Shown one piece after another: positions 45,730 to 56,863 of a stretch of DNA of 64,000 nucleotides. Numbering within the stretch: position 1 is the stretch's first letter; each line of letters opens with the position of its first letter. Source of the DNA: Nocardioides cynanchi (GTDB lineage Bacteria > Actinomycetota > Actinomycetes > Propionibacteriales > Nocardioidaceae); contig NZ_CP044344.1 in NCBI RefSeq assembly GCF_008761635.1, forward strand, positions 248,001-312,000. The letters run 5' to 3'. The notes under the pieces are model-generated. The model was not told the DNA's origin. It saw only the letters and a program-made list of their open reading frames with translations, and did no database searches. The translations under genes and the position numbers were made by a program.

Positions 45730-46128
45730 ATGACGCACGACCCCCGCGTCGACGACTACCTCGAGCGCCTGCCCGAGTGGCAGCGCGAGACCCTCCAGCG
45801 GGTCCGTGACCTGCTCCACGAGGCCGACCCCGAGATGACCGAGACCATCAAGCGGACCGTGCAGCCCTACTTCGTGCTCGAGGGCAACGTCGCGGCGTTC
45901 CTGGCCGCCCGTGACCACGTCGACGTGTTCGTGTACGACGGTGGGCTGGTGCCCGACCCGCACGGCCTGATCACCGCGGGCCACGACAACACCACCGCCC
46001 GCACGATCGCCTTCCACGGGGGCGACGAGGTGCCGGCCCAGCCGCTCCTGGAGTTCTTCCGGCGCCTCGTGGCCGACAACCGGGCCGGCGGCTGGCGCCG
46101 GCTCCGCGACCGCCCGCGCGCGACCTGA
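45730..46128 (+). CDS. DUF1801 (YdhG/YjbR-like) protein
   Basis: 132 residues. YLERLPEWQRETLQRVRDLL and ETIKRTVQPYFVLEGNVAAF follow the DUF1801 pattern, a small alpha/beta domain of unknown role. It is probably cotranscribed with the thioesterase gene. The C-terminal RRLRDRPRAT is basic. Confidence 0.8.
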   Translation: MTHDPRVDDYLERLPEWQRETLQRVRDLLHEADPEMTETIKRTVQPYFVLEGNVAAFLAARDHVDVFVYDGGLVPDPHGLITAGHDNTTARTIAFHGGDEVPAQPLLEFFRRLVADNRAGGWRRLRDRPRAT

Positions 46129-46200
46129 CCGGCGTACGACGTCACCGTCGGCGGCGCGCCCGAAGGTGGCCTCCGGGCGCAGATGTGCCAAGGTGACGTC

Positions 46201-46452
46201 ATGTGGACGCTCGTCATCTCGATGCTCGTGGTTCTGGTGCTGGCCGGTCTGGTCGTCGTCTACGTCGCCTTCCCGCACCGCGGTGAGGAGGTCCCGGCCG
46301 CACCCTGGCTGGGCGACGCGCTGCGCAAGGGCGTCGACTCCGCACCCACCCTCGACAACACCGCTCAGGACGCCGCCCCGGTCGACGACGGCACGCTGGG
46401 CTTCAGCTTCTCCGAGCCCGAGCCGACCGGGCCCAGCCACCGCGACGGCTGA
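46201..46452 (+). CDS. Small single-pass membrane protein
   Basis: 83 residues. One helix (residues 3-25, LVISMLVVLVLAGLVVVYVAF) then an acidic cytoplasmic tail. ATG 46201 follows AAGGTGAC; an upstream GTG 46183 is in frame but less likely. No family recognised. It lies 49 nt before the M16 peptidase gene. Confidence 0.65.
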   Translation: MWTLVISMLVVLVLAGLVVVYVAFPHRGEEVPAAPWLGDALRKGVDSAPTLDNTAQDAAPVDDGTLGFSFSEPEPTGPSHRDG

Positions 46453-46501
46453 GTTCCCGCGGCCGCCCGCCGGGCGCCGCAGGGTCGGGTACGGTCGCGC
46501 C

Positions 46502-47815
46502 ATGGCCACCACCACCGGCATCGCCTCCCGTCGGACGCCGTCGTACGCCGTCGAGAGGGCCACGCTGCGCAATGGCCTGCGGGTCGTGATCGCGCCCGAC
46601 CGGTCCTCACCGGTCGTCGGTGTCGCGGTCTACTACGACGTCGGGATCCGCTCCGAGCCCGAGGGCCGGACCGGCTTCGCCCACCTCTTCGAGCACCTGA
46701 TGTTCCAGGGCTCGGTGTCGCTGGGGAAGATGGAGCACATCCGCTACGTCCAGTCCTCCGGCGGCTCCCTGAACGGCTCGACCCGCCTCGACTACACCAA
46801 CTACTACGAGGCGCTGCCGTCCAGCGCCCTCGAGCGGGCGCTGTTCCTCGAGGCCGACCGGATGCGCGCCCCCGCCCTGACCGAGGACAACCTCGCCAAC
46901 CAGCTCGACGTGGTCAAGGAGGAGATCCGGGTCAACGTGCTGAACCAGCCGTACGGCGGGTTCCCCTGGCTGACCCTGCCGCCGGTGCTGTTCGAGACCT
47001 TCCCCAACGCCCACAACGGCTACGGCGGCTTCGAGGACCTCGAGAGCGCCACCGTCGAGGACGCCGCCGACTTCTTCGACCAGTACTACGCCCCGGGCAA
47101 CGCGGTGCTCGCGATCGCCGGCGACCTCGACGCCGACCAGGCGATGACCCTGGTCCGCCGCCACTTCGGCGACGTGCCTCGTCGCGACGTACCCCCGCGG
47201 CCCGACTTCGACGAGCCCGCGCCTACCTCCGAGCGCCGGGCCGAGCACCACGACGCCCTCGCCCCGGCCCCGGCGGTCGCGCTCGGCTGGCGGGTGCCGG
47301 ACCCCGCGGACCTCGACGCCTACCTCCCGCACGTGCTGCTGGCGTCGGTGCTGTCGGCCGGCGACGCGTCGCGGCTGCGGCGCCGGCTGGTGCAGGACGA
47401 CCGCACCGCCACCGACATCGGCGCCCACCTGGCGTTCATGGAGGATGCCTTCGACGTGCGCAACCCGACCGCGATGATCATCGAGGCCCACCACGCCCCG
47501 GAGATCCCCGCCGACCGGGTGGTCAGCGCCGTCGACGAGGAGCTCGACCGGATCGCCACCGACGGGGTGCCCGAGGACGAGCTCGCCCGGATCCGCGCCC
47601 GCACCGCCTCGGCGATGCACCAGCGCGCCGACCACGTGCTCGCCCGCACCCTGGCGATGGCGTCCTACGAGCAGCAGCGCGGCCGGGCCGAGCTGGTCGG
47701 CGAGATGCCGGCCCTGCTGGCCGCGGTGACCGCCGAGCAGGTCGCGGCCGCGGCCGCCTCCTTGAGACCCGACTCCCGGGCCCGCCTCGACGTGGTCGCG
47801 GACGGTGCCCGATGA
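46502..47815 (+). CDS. M16 zinc metallopeptidase, catalytic subunit
   Basis: 437 residues. HLFEHLMFQG holds the inverted zinc motif HxxEH (residues near 63), and the distal Glu lies in KEEIRVNV. The rest repeats the M16 two-domain fold. Such proteins pair with a catalytically empty partner, encoded next. TACGGT (46490-46495) lies 6 nt before ATG 46502: leaderless. The stop overlaps the next start (ATGA). Confidence 0.92.
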   Translation: MATTTGIASRRTPSYAVERATLRNGLRVVIAPDRSSPVVGVAVYYDVGIRSEPEGRTGFAHLFEHLMFQGSVSLGKMEHIRYVQSSGGSLNGSTRLDYTNYYEALPSSALERALFLEADRMRAPALTEDNLANQLDVVKEEIRVNVLNQPYGGFPWLTLPPVLFETFPNAHNGYGGFEDLESATVEDAADFFDQYYAPGNAVLAIAGDLDADQAMTLVRRHFGDVPRRDVPPRPDFDEPAPTSERRAEHHDALAPAPAVALGWRVPDPADLDAYLPHVLLASVLSAGDASRLRRRLVQDDRTATDIGAHLAFMEDAFDVRNPTAMIIEAHHAPEIPADRVVSAVDEELDRIATDGVPEDELARIRARTASAMHQRADHVLARTLAMASYEQQRGRAELVGEMPALLAAVTAEQVAAAAASLRPDSRARLDVVADGAR

Positions 47816-49155
47816 GCCCCGCCCGCCGGGCGCCCCAGCCCCGCGAGATCCCCGGCCTGACCCGGCCCCGTCAGCCGCGCCTGCCGTCGGTCGCCGAGCG
47901 CACCCTGCCCAACGGGCTGCGCGTGGTCGCCGTACGACGTGCCTCGGTGCCGCTGGTCCAGGTGCGGATGCGGATCCCGACGGCTGTCCGCCGTCCGGGC
48001 GACCTGGCCCGGATGCTGCTCCTCCAGCGCTCGATCATGCTCGGCACCGCGGAGCGGTCGCAGGGCGAGCTCGCCGAGGCGCTCCAGCACCTCGGTGGCT
48101 CGCTGCGCTTCTACGCCGACGCCGACGGGCTGGTGATGGCCGGTGACTCACTGGCCTCCGAGCTCGGACCGTTGCTCGCGCTCGCCGCGGAGGTGCTGAC
48201 CTCGTCGTCCTACCCCCGGGCCGCCGTCGAGCGCGAGGCCGACCGCTTCGCCGACGGCCTGCGGCGCGCGCTGTCGCAGCCCGGGGTGCTGGCCGACGAG
48301 GCGTGGCGCGGCCGCGCCTTCGGAGCCCATCCCTACGGCCGCGACGTGCCCTCACCCGAGGAGGTCCTCGAGGTGCCGGCATCGTCGATGAGAGCCGCAC
48401 ACCGGCGTCGCGTCGGCCCCGACGGCGCCGTGCTGGTGCTGGTCGGCGACCTGCGGCCCGCCCGTGCGCTCGACCAGGTCGAGCGGGCCTGGGCCGGCTG
48501 GACCGCCGGTGGGGGCGCCTCGCACGTGCCTCCGCTGCCGGCCCTGGAGCCCGGGCCGCTGGTGCTGGTGGACCGGCCCGGAGCGGTGCAGTCCAACCTG
48601 CGCCTCGGCGGCCCCGCCCCGCGCCGCGGAGAGCCCACCTATGCGGCCGCCGAGATCGCCAACGCGCTCTTCGGCGGCTACTTCTCCTCACGGTTGGTGA
48701 CCAACATCCGCGAGGACAAGGGCTACACCTACAGCCCCTACAGCCTGATCAACAACGCGGCCGCCGGCTCGTGGGTGACCGTCGCCGCCGACGTGGCCAC
48801 GGAGGTGACCGCGCCGGCGCTGCTGGAGACGTCGTACGAGCTGGGCCGGATGGCGAGCCTGCCGCCCGGCGCGGACGAGGTGGCGGCGACCGGGCAGTAC
48901 CTCGTCGGCTCGATCGCCCTGTCCACGGCCACCCAGTCGGGGCTGGCGGACACGCTGCTCGACCTGCTGACCGACGGCCAGGACGTCGCGTGGCTGCGCG
49001 AGCACCCCCAGCGGCTCGCCGCGGTCACGCCGGAGCAGGTGCACGAGGCATCGATCCCGATGCTGGGGCCGGCCGGTCTGGTCTCGGCCGTCGTCGGCGA
49101 CGCGGAGCTGGTCGAGGGGCCGCTGGCCGCGCTCGGCGAGGTCGTCCGGACCTGA
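47812..49155 (+). CDS. M16 peptidase partner subunit (no zinc motif)
   Basis: 447 residues with the M16 fold but no HxxEH. The C-terminal half has FGGYFSSRLVTNIREDKGYTYS, the R-Y substrate-binding motif of the non-catalytic chain. It forms, by family rule, a heterodimer with the preceding gene product. The leader (ARRAPQPREIPGLTRPRQP) is basic and disordered. Confidence 0.9.
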   Translation: MSPARRAPQPREIPGLTRPRQPRLPSVAERTLPNGLRVVAVRRASVPLVQVRMRIPTAVRRPGDLARMLLLQRSIMLGTAERSQGELAEALQHLGGSLRFYADADGLVMAGDSLASELGPLLALAAEVLTSSSYPRAAVEREADRFADGLRRALSQPGVLADEAWRGRAFGAHPYGRDVPSPEEVLEVPASSMRAAHRRRVGPDGAVLVLVGDLRPARALDQVERAWAGWTAGGGASHVPPLPALEPGPLVLVDRPGAVQSNLRLGGPAPRRGEPTYAAAEIANALFGGYFSSRLVTNIREDKGYTYSPYSLINNAAAGSWVTVAADVATEVTAPALLETSYELGRMASLPPGADEVAATGQYLVGSIALSTATQSGLADTLLDLLTDGQDVAWLREHPQRLAAVTPEQVHEASIPMLGPAGLVSAVVGDAELVEGPLAALGEVVRT

Positions 49156-49218
49156 GCCGCCACCGGGCCCGGCCCCCGGCGATGCGGAGCGCCCGGCCTG
49201 CTCTGGTTGGATGGTTGC

Positions 49219-50349
49219 ATGGGTGACTGGCTCTACCTGATCATCGGCATCGTCGTCCTCGGCGGTGCCCTCGTGGCCGGTCTGCTGACCTCCGGACGGC
49301 GGCGCCGGGGGGCTCCGGGCACCGGCACCGATGTGATCGCGCCGGCTCCGGCCGAGCGTGCCGCGGAGGCGGCTGCGGAGGCAGAGCCCGAGGCTACGGG
49401 TGGGGCGCCGACGACCACCCTCGAGCGACCGGAGGGTACGGCGTCGCGGCTGGTCCGCCTACGCCAGCGGCTCGCCGGCTCCCAGGGCGGGCTGGGCCGG
49501 GGCCTGCTCGCGCTGCTCTCGCGCGACCGGCTCGACGAGGACACGTGGGAGGCGATCGAGGACACCTTGCTCACCGCCGACGTCGGGGTGGCCCCCACCA
49601 CCGAGCTGGTGACCAACCTGCGCAACCGGCTGCGCGTCGACGGCAAGGAGGCCGGGGACCCGCGCAGCGTGCTGCGCGACGAGCTGCTCCGGCTGGTCGA
49701 CCCCGACATGGACCGGCGGCTCCAGGTCTCGGGTGCCGACGGCAAGCCCGGGGTCGTCCTCGTGGTCGGCGTGAACGGCACCGGCAAGACCACCACCGTC
49801 GGCAAACTGGCCCGGATCCTGGTCGCCGAGGACCGCTCGGTGGTGCTCGGTGCCGCGGACACGTTCCGCGCCGCTGCGGTCGACCAGCTGGCGACCTGGG
49901 GTGAGCGGGTCGGCGTCGAGGTCGTGCGCGGGCCGGAGGGCAGCGACCCGGCCAGCGTCGCCTTCCAGGCGGTCCAGGAGGCCACCGAGCGCGGGATCGA
50001 CACGGTCCTGGTCGACACCGCCGGTCGCCTGCAGAACAAGGCCGGGCTGATGGACGAGCTCGGCAAGGTCAAGCGGGTGATCGAGAAGCAGGCGCCGGTC
50101 ACCGAGGTGCTGCTCGTGCTGGACGCGACCACCGGTCAGAACGGCCTGGTCCAGGCCCGCGTCTTCGCCGAGATCGTCGACGTCACCGGCATCGTGCTGA
50201 CCAAGCTCGACGGCTCGGCCAAGGGCGGCATCGTGGTCGCCGTGCAACGCCAGCTCGGCGTACCCGTCAAGCTGGTCGGCCTCGGCGAGGGACCCGACGA
50301 CCTGGCGCCGTTCGACGCCGGCGCGTTCGTCGACGCACTGCTCGGCTGA
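49219..50349 (+). CDS. ftsY: Signal recognition particle receptor FtsY
   Basis: 376 residues. An N-terminal membrane helix (WLYLIIGIVVLGGALVAGLL) anchors it, as in actinobacteria. An acidic alanine-rich linker leads to the NG domain: VGVNGTGKTTTVGKLA, DTFRAAAVDQL, DTAGRLQNK and TKLDGSAKGG. It docks Ffh-bound ribosomes at the membrane; ffh lies 4.5 kb downstream. ATG 49219 is used; TTG 49207 in frame would add four residues. Confidence 0.95.
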   Translation: MGDWLYLIIGIVVLGGALVAGLLTSGRRRRGAPGTGTDVIAPAPAERAAEAAAEAEPEATGGAPTTTLERPEGTASRLVRLRQRLAGSQGGLGRGLLALLSRDRLDEDTWEAIEDTLLTADVGVAPTTELVTNLRNRLRVDGKEAGDPRSVLRDELLRLVDPDMDRRLQVSGADGKPGVVLVVGVNGTGKTTTVGKLARILVAEDRSVVLGAADTFRAAAVDQLATWGERVGVEVVRGPEGSDPASVAFQAVQEATERGIDTVLVDTAGRLQNKAGLMDELGKVKRVIEKQAPVTEVLLVLDATTGQNGLVQARVFAEIVDVTGIVLTKLDGSAKGGIVVAVQRQLGVPVKLVGLGEGPDDLAPFDAGAFVDALLG

Positions 50350-50391
50350 CCGCTGCGTCGACGGGCGAGACCCGCCCGAGTTCACACAGCC

Positions 50392-50446
50392 GTAACACGT
50401 GGCGCGCAAACCGTTGCACGACGGCAACACGGCACGTCGTACGACG
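50392..50446 (+). promoter_or_regulatory. Putative regulatory region of amtB-glnK-glnD
   Basis: The 197-nt gap before amtB has GTAAC (50392-50396), an inverted repeat GTTGC/GCAAC (50413-50428) and a perfect palindrome CGTCGTACGACG (50435-50446). A nitrogen regulator such as GlnR or AmtR would be expected to bind here, but I cannot fit the GlnR consensus spacing. Confidence 0.35.
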
Positions 50447-50470
50447 AAACCTCGGCGACCCAGTCTGTGA

Positions 50471-52249
<1,779 letters not shown>

Positions 52250-52263
52250 GAGGTCGTCGTGCG

Positions 52264-52293
52264 AACCCCGCCGGCTGTCGGGCCGGCGGGGTT
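52264..52293 (+). terminator. Hairpin between glnK and glnD
   Basis: AACCCCGCCGGC and GCCGGCGGGGTT make a perfect 12-pair stem with a 6-nt loop, ending 4 nt before the probable glnD ATG. The following CGTCAT is not T-rich, so read-through is likely; it may lower glnD expression. Confidence 0.7.
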
Positions 52294-52297
52294 CGTC

Positions 52298-54532
52298 ATG
52301 GGCGGGGTGGCTCCCGGCCCGGGCGAACCGGAGACTGTGGTGGTGGACAGGGCTGGACGGACCGCGGCGGCCGACGAGCTGTGCGTGTCGGCGTACGCCG
52401 CCGCGCAGGCGCCGGAGACCGGCTGCGCGCTGGTGGCCGTGGGCGGCTACGGCCGCGGTGAGCTCGCGCCGTACTCCGATCTCGACGTGGTCCTCGTGCA
52501 CGAGGCGGCGGTCGGGCTGGGCGATGCCGGCGAGCGGATCTGGTACCCCCTGTGGGACTCCGGGGCGAAGCTCGACCACTCGGTCCGCAGCGAGCAGGAC
52601 GTCATCGAGCAGGCCGACGCCGACGTGCGGGTCGCGCTGGGCCTGCTCGACGTGCGGCACCTGGCCGGCGACCCCAACCTGACCCTGCGGCTGCGCTCGT
52701 CGGTGCTCGCGCACTGGCGTCGCACGGCACGCAGCCGGCTGCCGGCGCTGCGCGAGCTGGTCGCCAAGCGGCATGCCCTGATGGGCGAGCTGGCGCACCT
52801 GTCGGTGCCCGACCTGAAGGAGTCCGAGGGCGGCCTGCGCGACGCCACGGTGCTCAAGGCCCTGGTCGCGACGTGGCTTGTCGACGTTCCCCACGTCGAC
52901 CTGGAGCGGTCCCGCCGGACCCTGCTGGACGTGCGCGACGCGTTGCACGGGGTGGCCGGCCGGGCCACGGACCGGGTCGCACCCGAGCTGTGGGACGACC
53001 TGGCCGACGCGCTGGACCTCGAGGGCGCCGACGACGCCCAGCGGCAGGTCCGCCAGCTCGGCCGTCGGATCACCCATCTGTCCCGGCTCACCTGGCGACG
53101 GGTCGACGGCGTGCTGGCGCGGCCCAGCAGCGGCCGCCGTGCGGAGCTGGAGACGGTCGAGCCGGGAGTGGCGCTGTCGGCGGGGGAGGTCGTGCTGACC
53201 CGTGACGCACGGCCGGCCGACGACCCGACGCTGCTGCTCCGGGCGGCCGCCGTCGCGGCCGAGCGCGACCTGGAGCTGGCGCCGGCGACCGCGGCCCGGC
53301 TGGTCGCGGAGTGTCCGGCGCTGCCCGAGCCCTGGCCGCCGGGCGCCCGGCAGGCGCTGGTGCGGCTGCTGGCCGCGGGGACCGGGCTGCTCCCGGTGTG
53401 GGAGACCCTCGAGGAGACCGGGGCCCTCGACGCCGTACTCCCCGAGTGGGAGCGGATCCGGCTGCTCCCGCACGCGTCGGCGATCCACCGCTTCACCGTC
53501 GACCGGCACGTCGTCGAGACCTGCCGGGAGGCGGCCCGGCTGATCCGCGGGGTCGCCCGGCCCGACGTGCTGCTCGTGGCGTGCCTGCTGCACGACATCG
53601 GGAAGGGCGGGCTGACCGAGCACAGCGTCGCGGGGGAGCCGCTGGCACGCCGGATCGCGACCCGCATGGGCTTCGACGACGACGCCGTGGCCTTGGTCGG
53701 GCTGCTGGTCCGCCACCACCTGGCTCTCGTCGACACCGCGACGACCCGCGACCCTGCTGACCCGGCGACCGCTCGACAGCTCGCCGACCGGCTGCCGGAC
53801 GCCGAGGCCCTGTCACTCCTCCTGGCCCTGACCGAGGCCGACGCAAGGGCCACCGCACCGCAGGCGTGGTCGTCGTGGCGGGCCGGCCTGGTCCGTGAGG
53901 TGGCGGCGCGCACCGCGACCCTGCTCGGGGAGCCGGCAACCCTGCTCGAGGGTCACCAGGAGGTGTCAGTCCCCCGGGAGGTACGACGTCGGGGAGCGGT
54001 GTCGATCCAGGTCGAGCCGGCCGAGGGGGGAGCCCGGGTGACGCTGCTCGCTCCCGACCGGGTGGGTCTGCTGGCCGACGCGGCCGCGCTGTTCGCGCTC
54101 CAGCGGGCCTCGGTCCGCTCCGCCCGGGCCTGGTCGCAGGACGACATCGGCGTCTCGGTCTGGGACGTCGCCGACGAGCACCTCGACGAGGCGGTCCTGC
54201 GCAACCGGTTCGAGGCGATCGTGGCCGGCCGGGTCGACCCCGGTGCCCGGCTGCGGGGCGACCCGTCCCGGATCGCGCCGACCGTCGTCGTACGCCCGGA
54301 GGCCTCGACCCGCTCCACCGTGATCGAGGTGCGCACCGCCGACCGCCCGGGCGTGGTCCACCAGGTCTGCGCCGCGCTGGCCGCCCTCGACCTGACCGTC
54401 CGCTCGGCCCACGTCGACACCCTCGGACCCCAGGCGGTCGACGTCTTCTACGTCCAGGAGGCGCACGCCGGGGCGCTGTCCGACACCCGGGCCGCGGAGG
54501 CCGCGCACGGGGTGCGCGAGGCGCTCTCCTGA
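52298..54532 (+). CDS. glnD: [Protein-PII] uridylyl/adenylyltransferase
   Basis: About 744 residues. GGYGRGELAPYSDLDVVLVH is the nucleotidyltransferase motif. LLHDIGKGGLTEHS is the HD removal domain, and two ACT domains close the protein (LAPDRVGLLADAAALFA, TADRPGVVHQVCAALAAL). It modifies GlnK Tyr51 according to glutamine. Start uncertain: ATG 52298, GTG 52337 or GTG 52259; 52259 would read through the hairpin. It is shorter than E. coli GlnD (about 890). Confidence 0.93.
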   Translation: MGGVAPGPGEPETVVVDRAGRTAAADELCVSAYAAAQAPETGCALVAVGGYGRGELAPYSDLDVVLVHEAAVGLGDAGERIWYPLWDSGAKLDHSVRSEQDVIEQADADVRVALGLLDVRHLAGDPNLTLRLRSSVLAHWRRTARSRLPALRELVAKRHALMGELAHLSVPDLKESEGGLRDATVLKALVATWLVDVPHVDLERSRRTLLDVRDALHGVAGRATDRVAPELWDDLADALDLEGADDAQRQVRQLGRRITHLSRLTWRRVDGVLARPSSGRRAELETVEPGVALSAGEVVLTRDARPADDPTLLLRAAAVAAERDLELAPATAARLVAECPALPEPWPPGARQALVRLLAAGTGLLPVWETLEETGALDAVLPEWERIRLLPHASAIHRFTVDRHVVETCREAARLIRGVARPDVLLVACLLHDIGKGGLTEHSVAGEPLARRIATRMGFDDDAVALVGLLVRHHLALVDTATTRDPADPATARQLADRLPDAEALSLLLALTEADARATAPQAWSSWRAGLVREVAARTATLLGEPATLLEGHQEVSVPREVRRRGAVSIQVEPAEGGARVTLLAPDRVGLLADAAALFALQRASVRSARAWSQDDIGVSVWDVADEHLDEAVLRNRFEAIVAGRVDPGARLRGDPSRIAPTVVVRPEASTRSTVIEVRTADRPGVVHQVCAALAALDLTVRSAHVDTLGPQAVDVFYVQEAHAGALSDTRAAEAAHGVREALS

Positions 54533-54548
54533 GGCGTGGGTACGCCGG

Positions 54549-54785
54549 TCAGTAGCCGCAGTGCGGGCCGCGGATGCGGACGGCGCGTGGCGTGCCGTCG
54601 GGGTGGAACTCCAGGCGCAGGGGATCGTCCTCGCCCGCGGGCGTCGGGGTGACCGCCCCCGTGCGGCGACCGAGCCGGCCCGGGCCGCGCTGGTGGGCGA
54701 CGACCGCGACCGCGGCGAGGGCGAGGATCAGCAGGGCGCCCACCACGGTGCCCAGCACCGGGCCCAGCAGCGTGTCCACAGGCAC
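54549..54785 (-). CDS. Small membrane protein of unknown function
   Basis: About 78 residues from GTG 54785. One or two helices (LLGPVLGTVVGALLILALAA) lead to a basic segment and a tail LRLEFHPDGTPRAVRIRG. GTG 54779 and GTG 54854 are also in frame; none has a clear ribosome-binding site. It converges with glnD and diverges from ffh. The coding potential is moderate. Confidence 0.5.
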   Translation of the reverse strand: MPVDTLLGPVLGTVVGALLILALAAVAVVAHQRGPGRLGRRTGAVTPTPAGEDDPLRLEFHPDGTPRAVRIRGPHCGY

Positions 54786-54874
54786 ATCGTGCCGGTCGGA
54801 CGCCGCCGCGACAAGGGCCACCCGGGCCAGGCCGGTTAGGCTGGAACCCTCCACCGACCACCCCGAGGACTGAC

Positions 54875-56449
54875 TTGTTCGCCACGCTCTCCGACCGGCT
54901 CGCCGACACCTTCAAGAACCTCCGCGGCAAGGGCCGCCTCTCCGAGGCCGACATCGACGCGACCGCCCGTGAGATCCGGATCGCCCTGCTCGAGGCCGAC
55001 GTCGCGCTGCCGGTGGTCCGCCAGTTCGTGGACGCGGTCAAGGAGCGGGCGCGGGGCGAAGAGGTCAGCGGTGCGCTGAACCCCGCCCAGCAGGTCATCA
55101 AGATCGTCGACGAGGAGCTGGTCGCGATCCTCGGCGGCGAGACCCGTCGTCTGCGCTACGCCAAGACGGCGCCGACCGTGATCATGCTGGCCGGCCTCCA
55201 GGGTGCCGGCAAGACGACCTTGGCCGCGAAGCTGGCGCTCTGGCTCAAGGAGCAGGGCAAGCAGCCGGTGCTGGTCGCCGCGGACCTCCAGCGCCCCAAC
55301 GCCGTCAACCAGCTCCAGGTGAACGGCGAGCGGGCCGGTGTACCGGTCTTCGCCCCCGAGCCCGGCAACGGCGTCGGCGACCCGGTCGAGGTCGCCCGCA
55401 GCTCGATCGAGGAGGCCCGCCGCAAGCTGTACGACGTGGTGATCGTCGACACCGCCGGCCGGCTCGGCGTGGACGCCGACATGATGCAGCAGGCGGCCGA
55501 CATCCGGGACGCGGTCAGCCCCGACGAGATCCTCTTCGTCGTCGACGCGATGATCGGCCAGGACGCCGTGACCACGGCCCAGGCCTTCCTCGACGGTGTC
55601 GGGTACGACGGCGTGGTCCTGACCAAGCTCGACGGCGACGCCCGCGGTGGTGCGGCGCTGTCGATCGCCAGCCTGACCGGCAAGCCGGTGATGTTCGCCA
55701 GCAGCGGCGAGAAACTCTCCGACTTCGACGTCTTCCACCCCGACCGGATGGCCTCACGGATCCTCGACATGGGTGACGTGATGACCCTGATCGAGCAGGC
55801 CGAGAAGTCCTTCGACCAGGAGCAGGCGCTCAAGGCCGCCAACAAGCTGAGCGGGCAGGGCGGTGAGTTCACCCTCGACGACTTCCTCGAGCAGATGCAG
55901 CAGGTCCGCAAGCTCGGCTCGATGTCGAAGATCATGGGGATGCTGCCCGGGATGGGCCAGTACCGCGACCAGCTGGAGAACTTCGACGAGCGCGAGATCG
56001 ACCGGCTCCAGGCGATCATCCAGTCGATGACGCCGGCCGAGCGGGCCAACCCCAAGATGATCGACGGCTCGCGGCGGGCCCGGATCGCACGGGGCTCGGG
56101 GCGTCAGGTCTCCGACGTGAACAGCCTGGTCGACCGGTTCTTCGAGGCCCGCAAGATGATGATGTCGTTCGCCAAGGGTGGCGGCATGCCCGGCCTCCCG
56201 GGGATGCCGGGCATGGCCGGTGGCGGCAAGCGCGGCAAGGCCAAGCAGGCGGCCAAGAACAAGCAGGGCAAGGGCCGCCGCGTCTCCGGCAACCCCGCCA
56301 AGGCGGCGGCTGCTGCCCAGGCGAGCAAGGACAAGGCACCGGCCGCGTCGGCGAACCCGTTCGGCAACCCTGACGGCGAGGACCTCGACTACGAGAAGGC
56401 CGCGGCCGCGCTCGACCTGCCGAAGGACTTCTCGAAGTTCCTCAAGTGA
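54875..56449 (+). CDS. ffh: Signal recognition particle protein Ffh
   Basis: 524 residues. The NG GTPase has GLQGAGKTTLAAKLA, DLQRPNAVNQL, DTAGRLGVD and TKLDGDARGG. The methionine-rich M domain (residues 300-430) binds 4.5S RNA. A Gly/Pro/Met-rich segment (MPGLPGMPGMAGG) and a basic tail follow. It starts with TTG 54875, with GAGGA at 54865-54869. TAGGCT at 54836-54841 is a likely -10. The stop overlaps the next start (GTGA). Confidence 0.96.
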   Translation: MFATLSDRLADTFKNLRGKGRLSEADIDATAREIRIALLEADVALPVVRQFVDAVKERARGEEVSGALNPAQQVIKIVDEELVAILGGETRRLRYAKTAPTVIMLAGLQGAGKTTLAAKLALWLKEQGKQPVLVAADLQRPNAVNQLQVNGERAGVPVFAPEPGNGVGDPVEVARSSIEEARRKLYDVVIVDTAGRLGVDADMMQQAADIRDAVSPDEILFVVDAMIGQDAVTTAQAFLDGVGYDGVVLTKLDGDARGGAALSIASLTGKPVMFASSGEKLSDFDVFHPDRMASRILDMGDVMTLIEQAEKSFDQEQALKAANKLSGQGGEFTLDDFLEQMQQVRKLGSMSKIMGMLPGMGQYRDQLENFDEREIDRLQAIIQSMTPAERANPKMIDGSRRARIARGSGRQVSDVNSLVDRFFEARKMMMSFAKGGGMPGLPGMPGMAGGGKRGKAKQAAKNKQGKGRRVSGNPAKAAAAAQASKDKAPAASANPFGNPDGEDLDYEKAAAALDLPKDFSKFLK

Positions 56450-56811
56450 CCGCCGTGCTGGTCGTCGACGGCGCGAACGTCGTCGGCGCCCGGCCGGACG
56501 GCTGGTGGAAGGACCGCGCGGGTGCCGCCCGGCGCCTGCACGAGCAGCTGATGACCGCCGAGATCGACGACGACATCGTGCTGGTGCTCGAAGGTGCGGC
56601 CAAGGCCGGGGTCCGGGCCGGTCGCGACGGCCACGTGACCGTGGTCCACGCACCCCAGGACGGTGACGCCGAGATCGTGCGGCAGGCCCACCGGGCCGCC
56701 GACTCCGGGGCGACGGTGCGGGTGGTGACCGCCGACCGGCTGCTCGCCGCGCGGGTGGCCAAGGCCGGCCCCACCGTCGGCCCGACCTGGCTGCTCGACC
56801 AGCTGGACTGA
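56446..56811 (+). CDS. NYN/PIN-like domain protein
   Basis: 121 residues. VLVVDGANVVGARPDGWW near residue 4 and TADRLLAARVAKAG near the end match the NYN (YacP-like) nuclease fold, with acidic metal ligands D8 and D72-region. Members act on RNA, often rRNA or tRNA. It is coupled to ffh by a GTGA overlap. Confidence 0.82.
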   Translation: MTAVLVVDGANVVGARPDGWWKDRAGAARRLHEQLMTAEIDDDIVLVLEGAAKAGVRAGRDGHVTVVHAPQDGDAEIVRQAHRAADSGATVRVVTADRLLAARVAKAGPTVGPTWLLDQLD

Positions 56812-56823
56812 CGTCGTTCGATA

Positions 56824-56842
56824 GCGGACAGATCTTGTCCGC
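56824..56842. promoter_or_regulatory. Operator-like palindrome upstream of the AlkA-like gene
   Basis: GCGGACA-GATCT-TGTCCGC is a 7+5+7 perfect inverted repeat, ending 9 nt before the -10 (TACGGT, 56852-56857), so a bound repressor would cover the -35 region. The shape resembles TetR-type sites. No regulator gene is adjacent. Confidence 0.6.
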
Positions 56843-56863
56843 CAGGCGTCCTACGGTCTGGTC

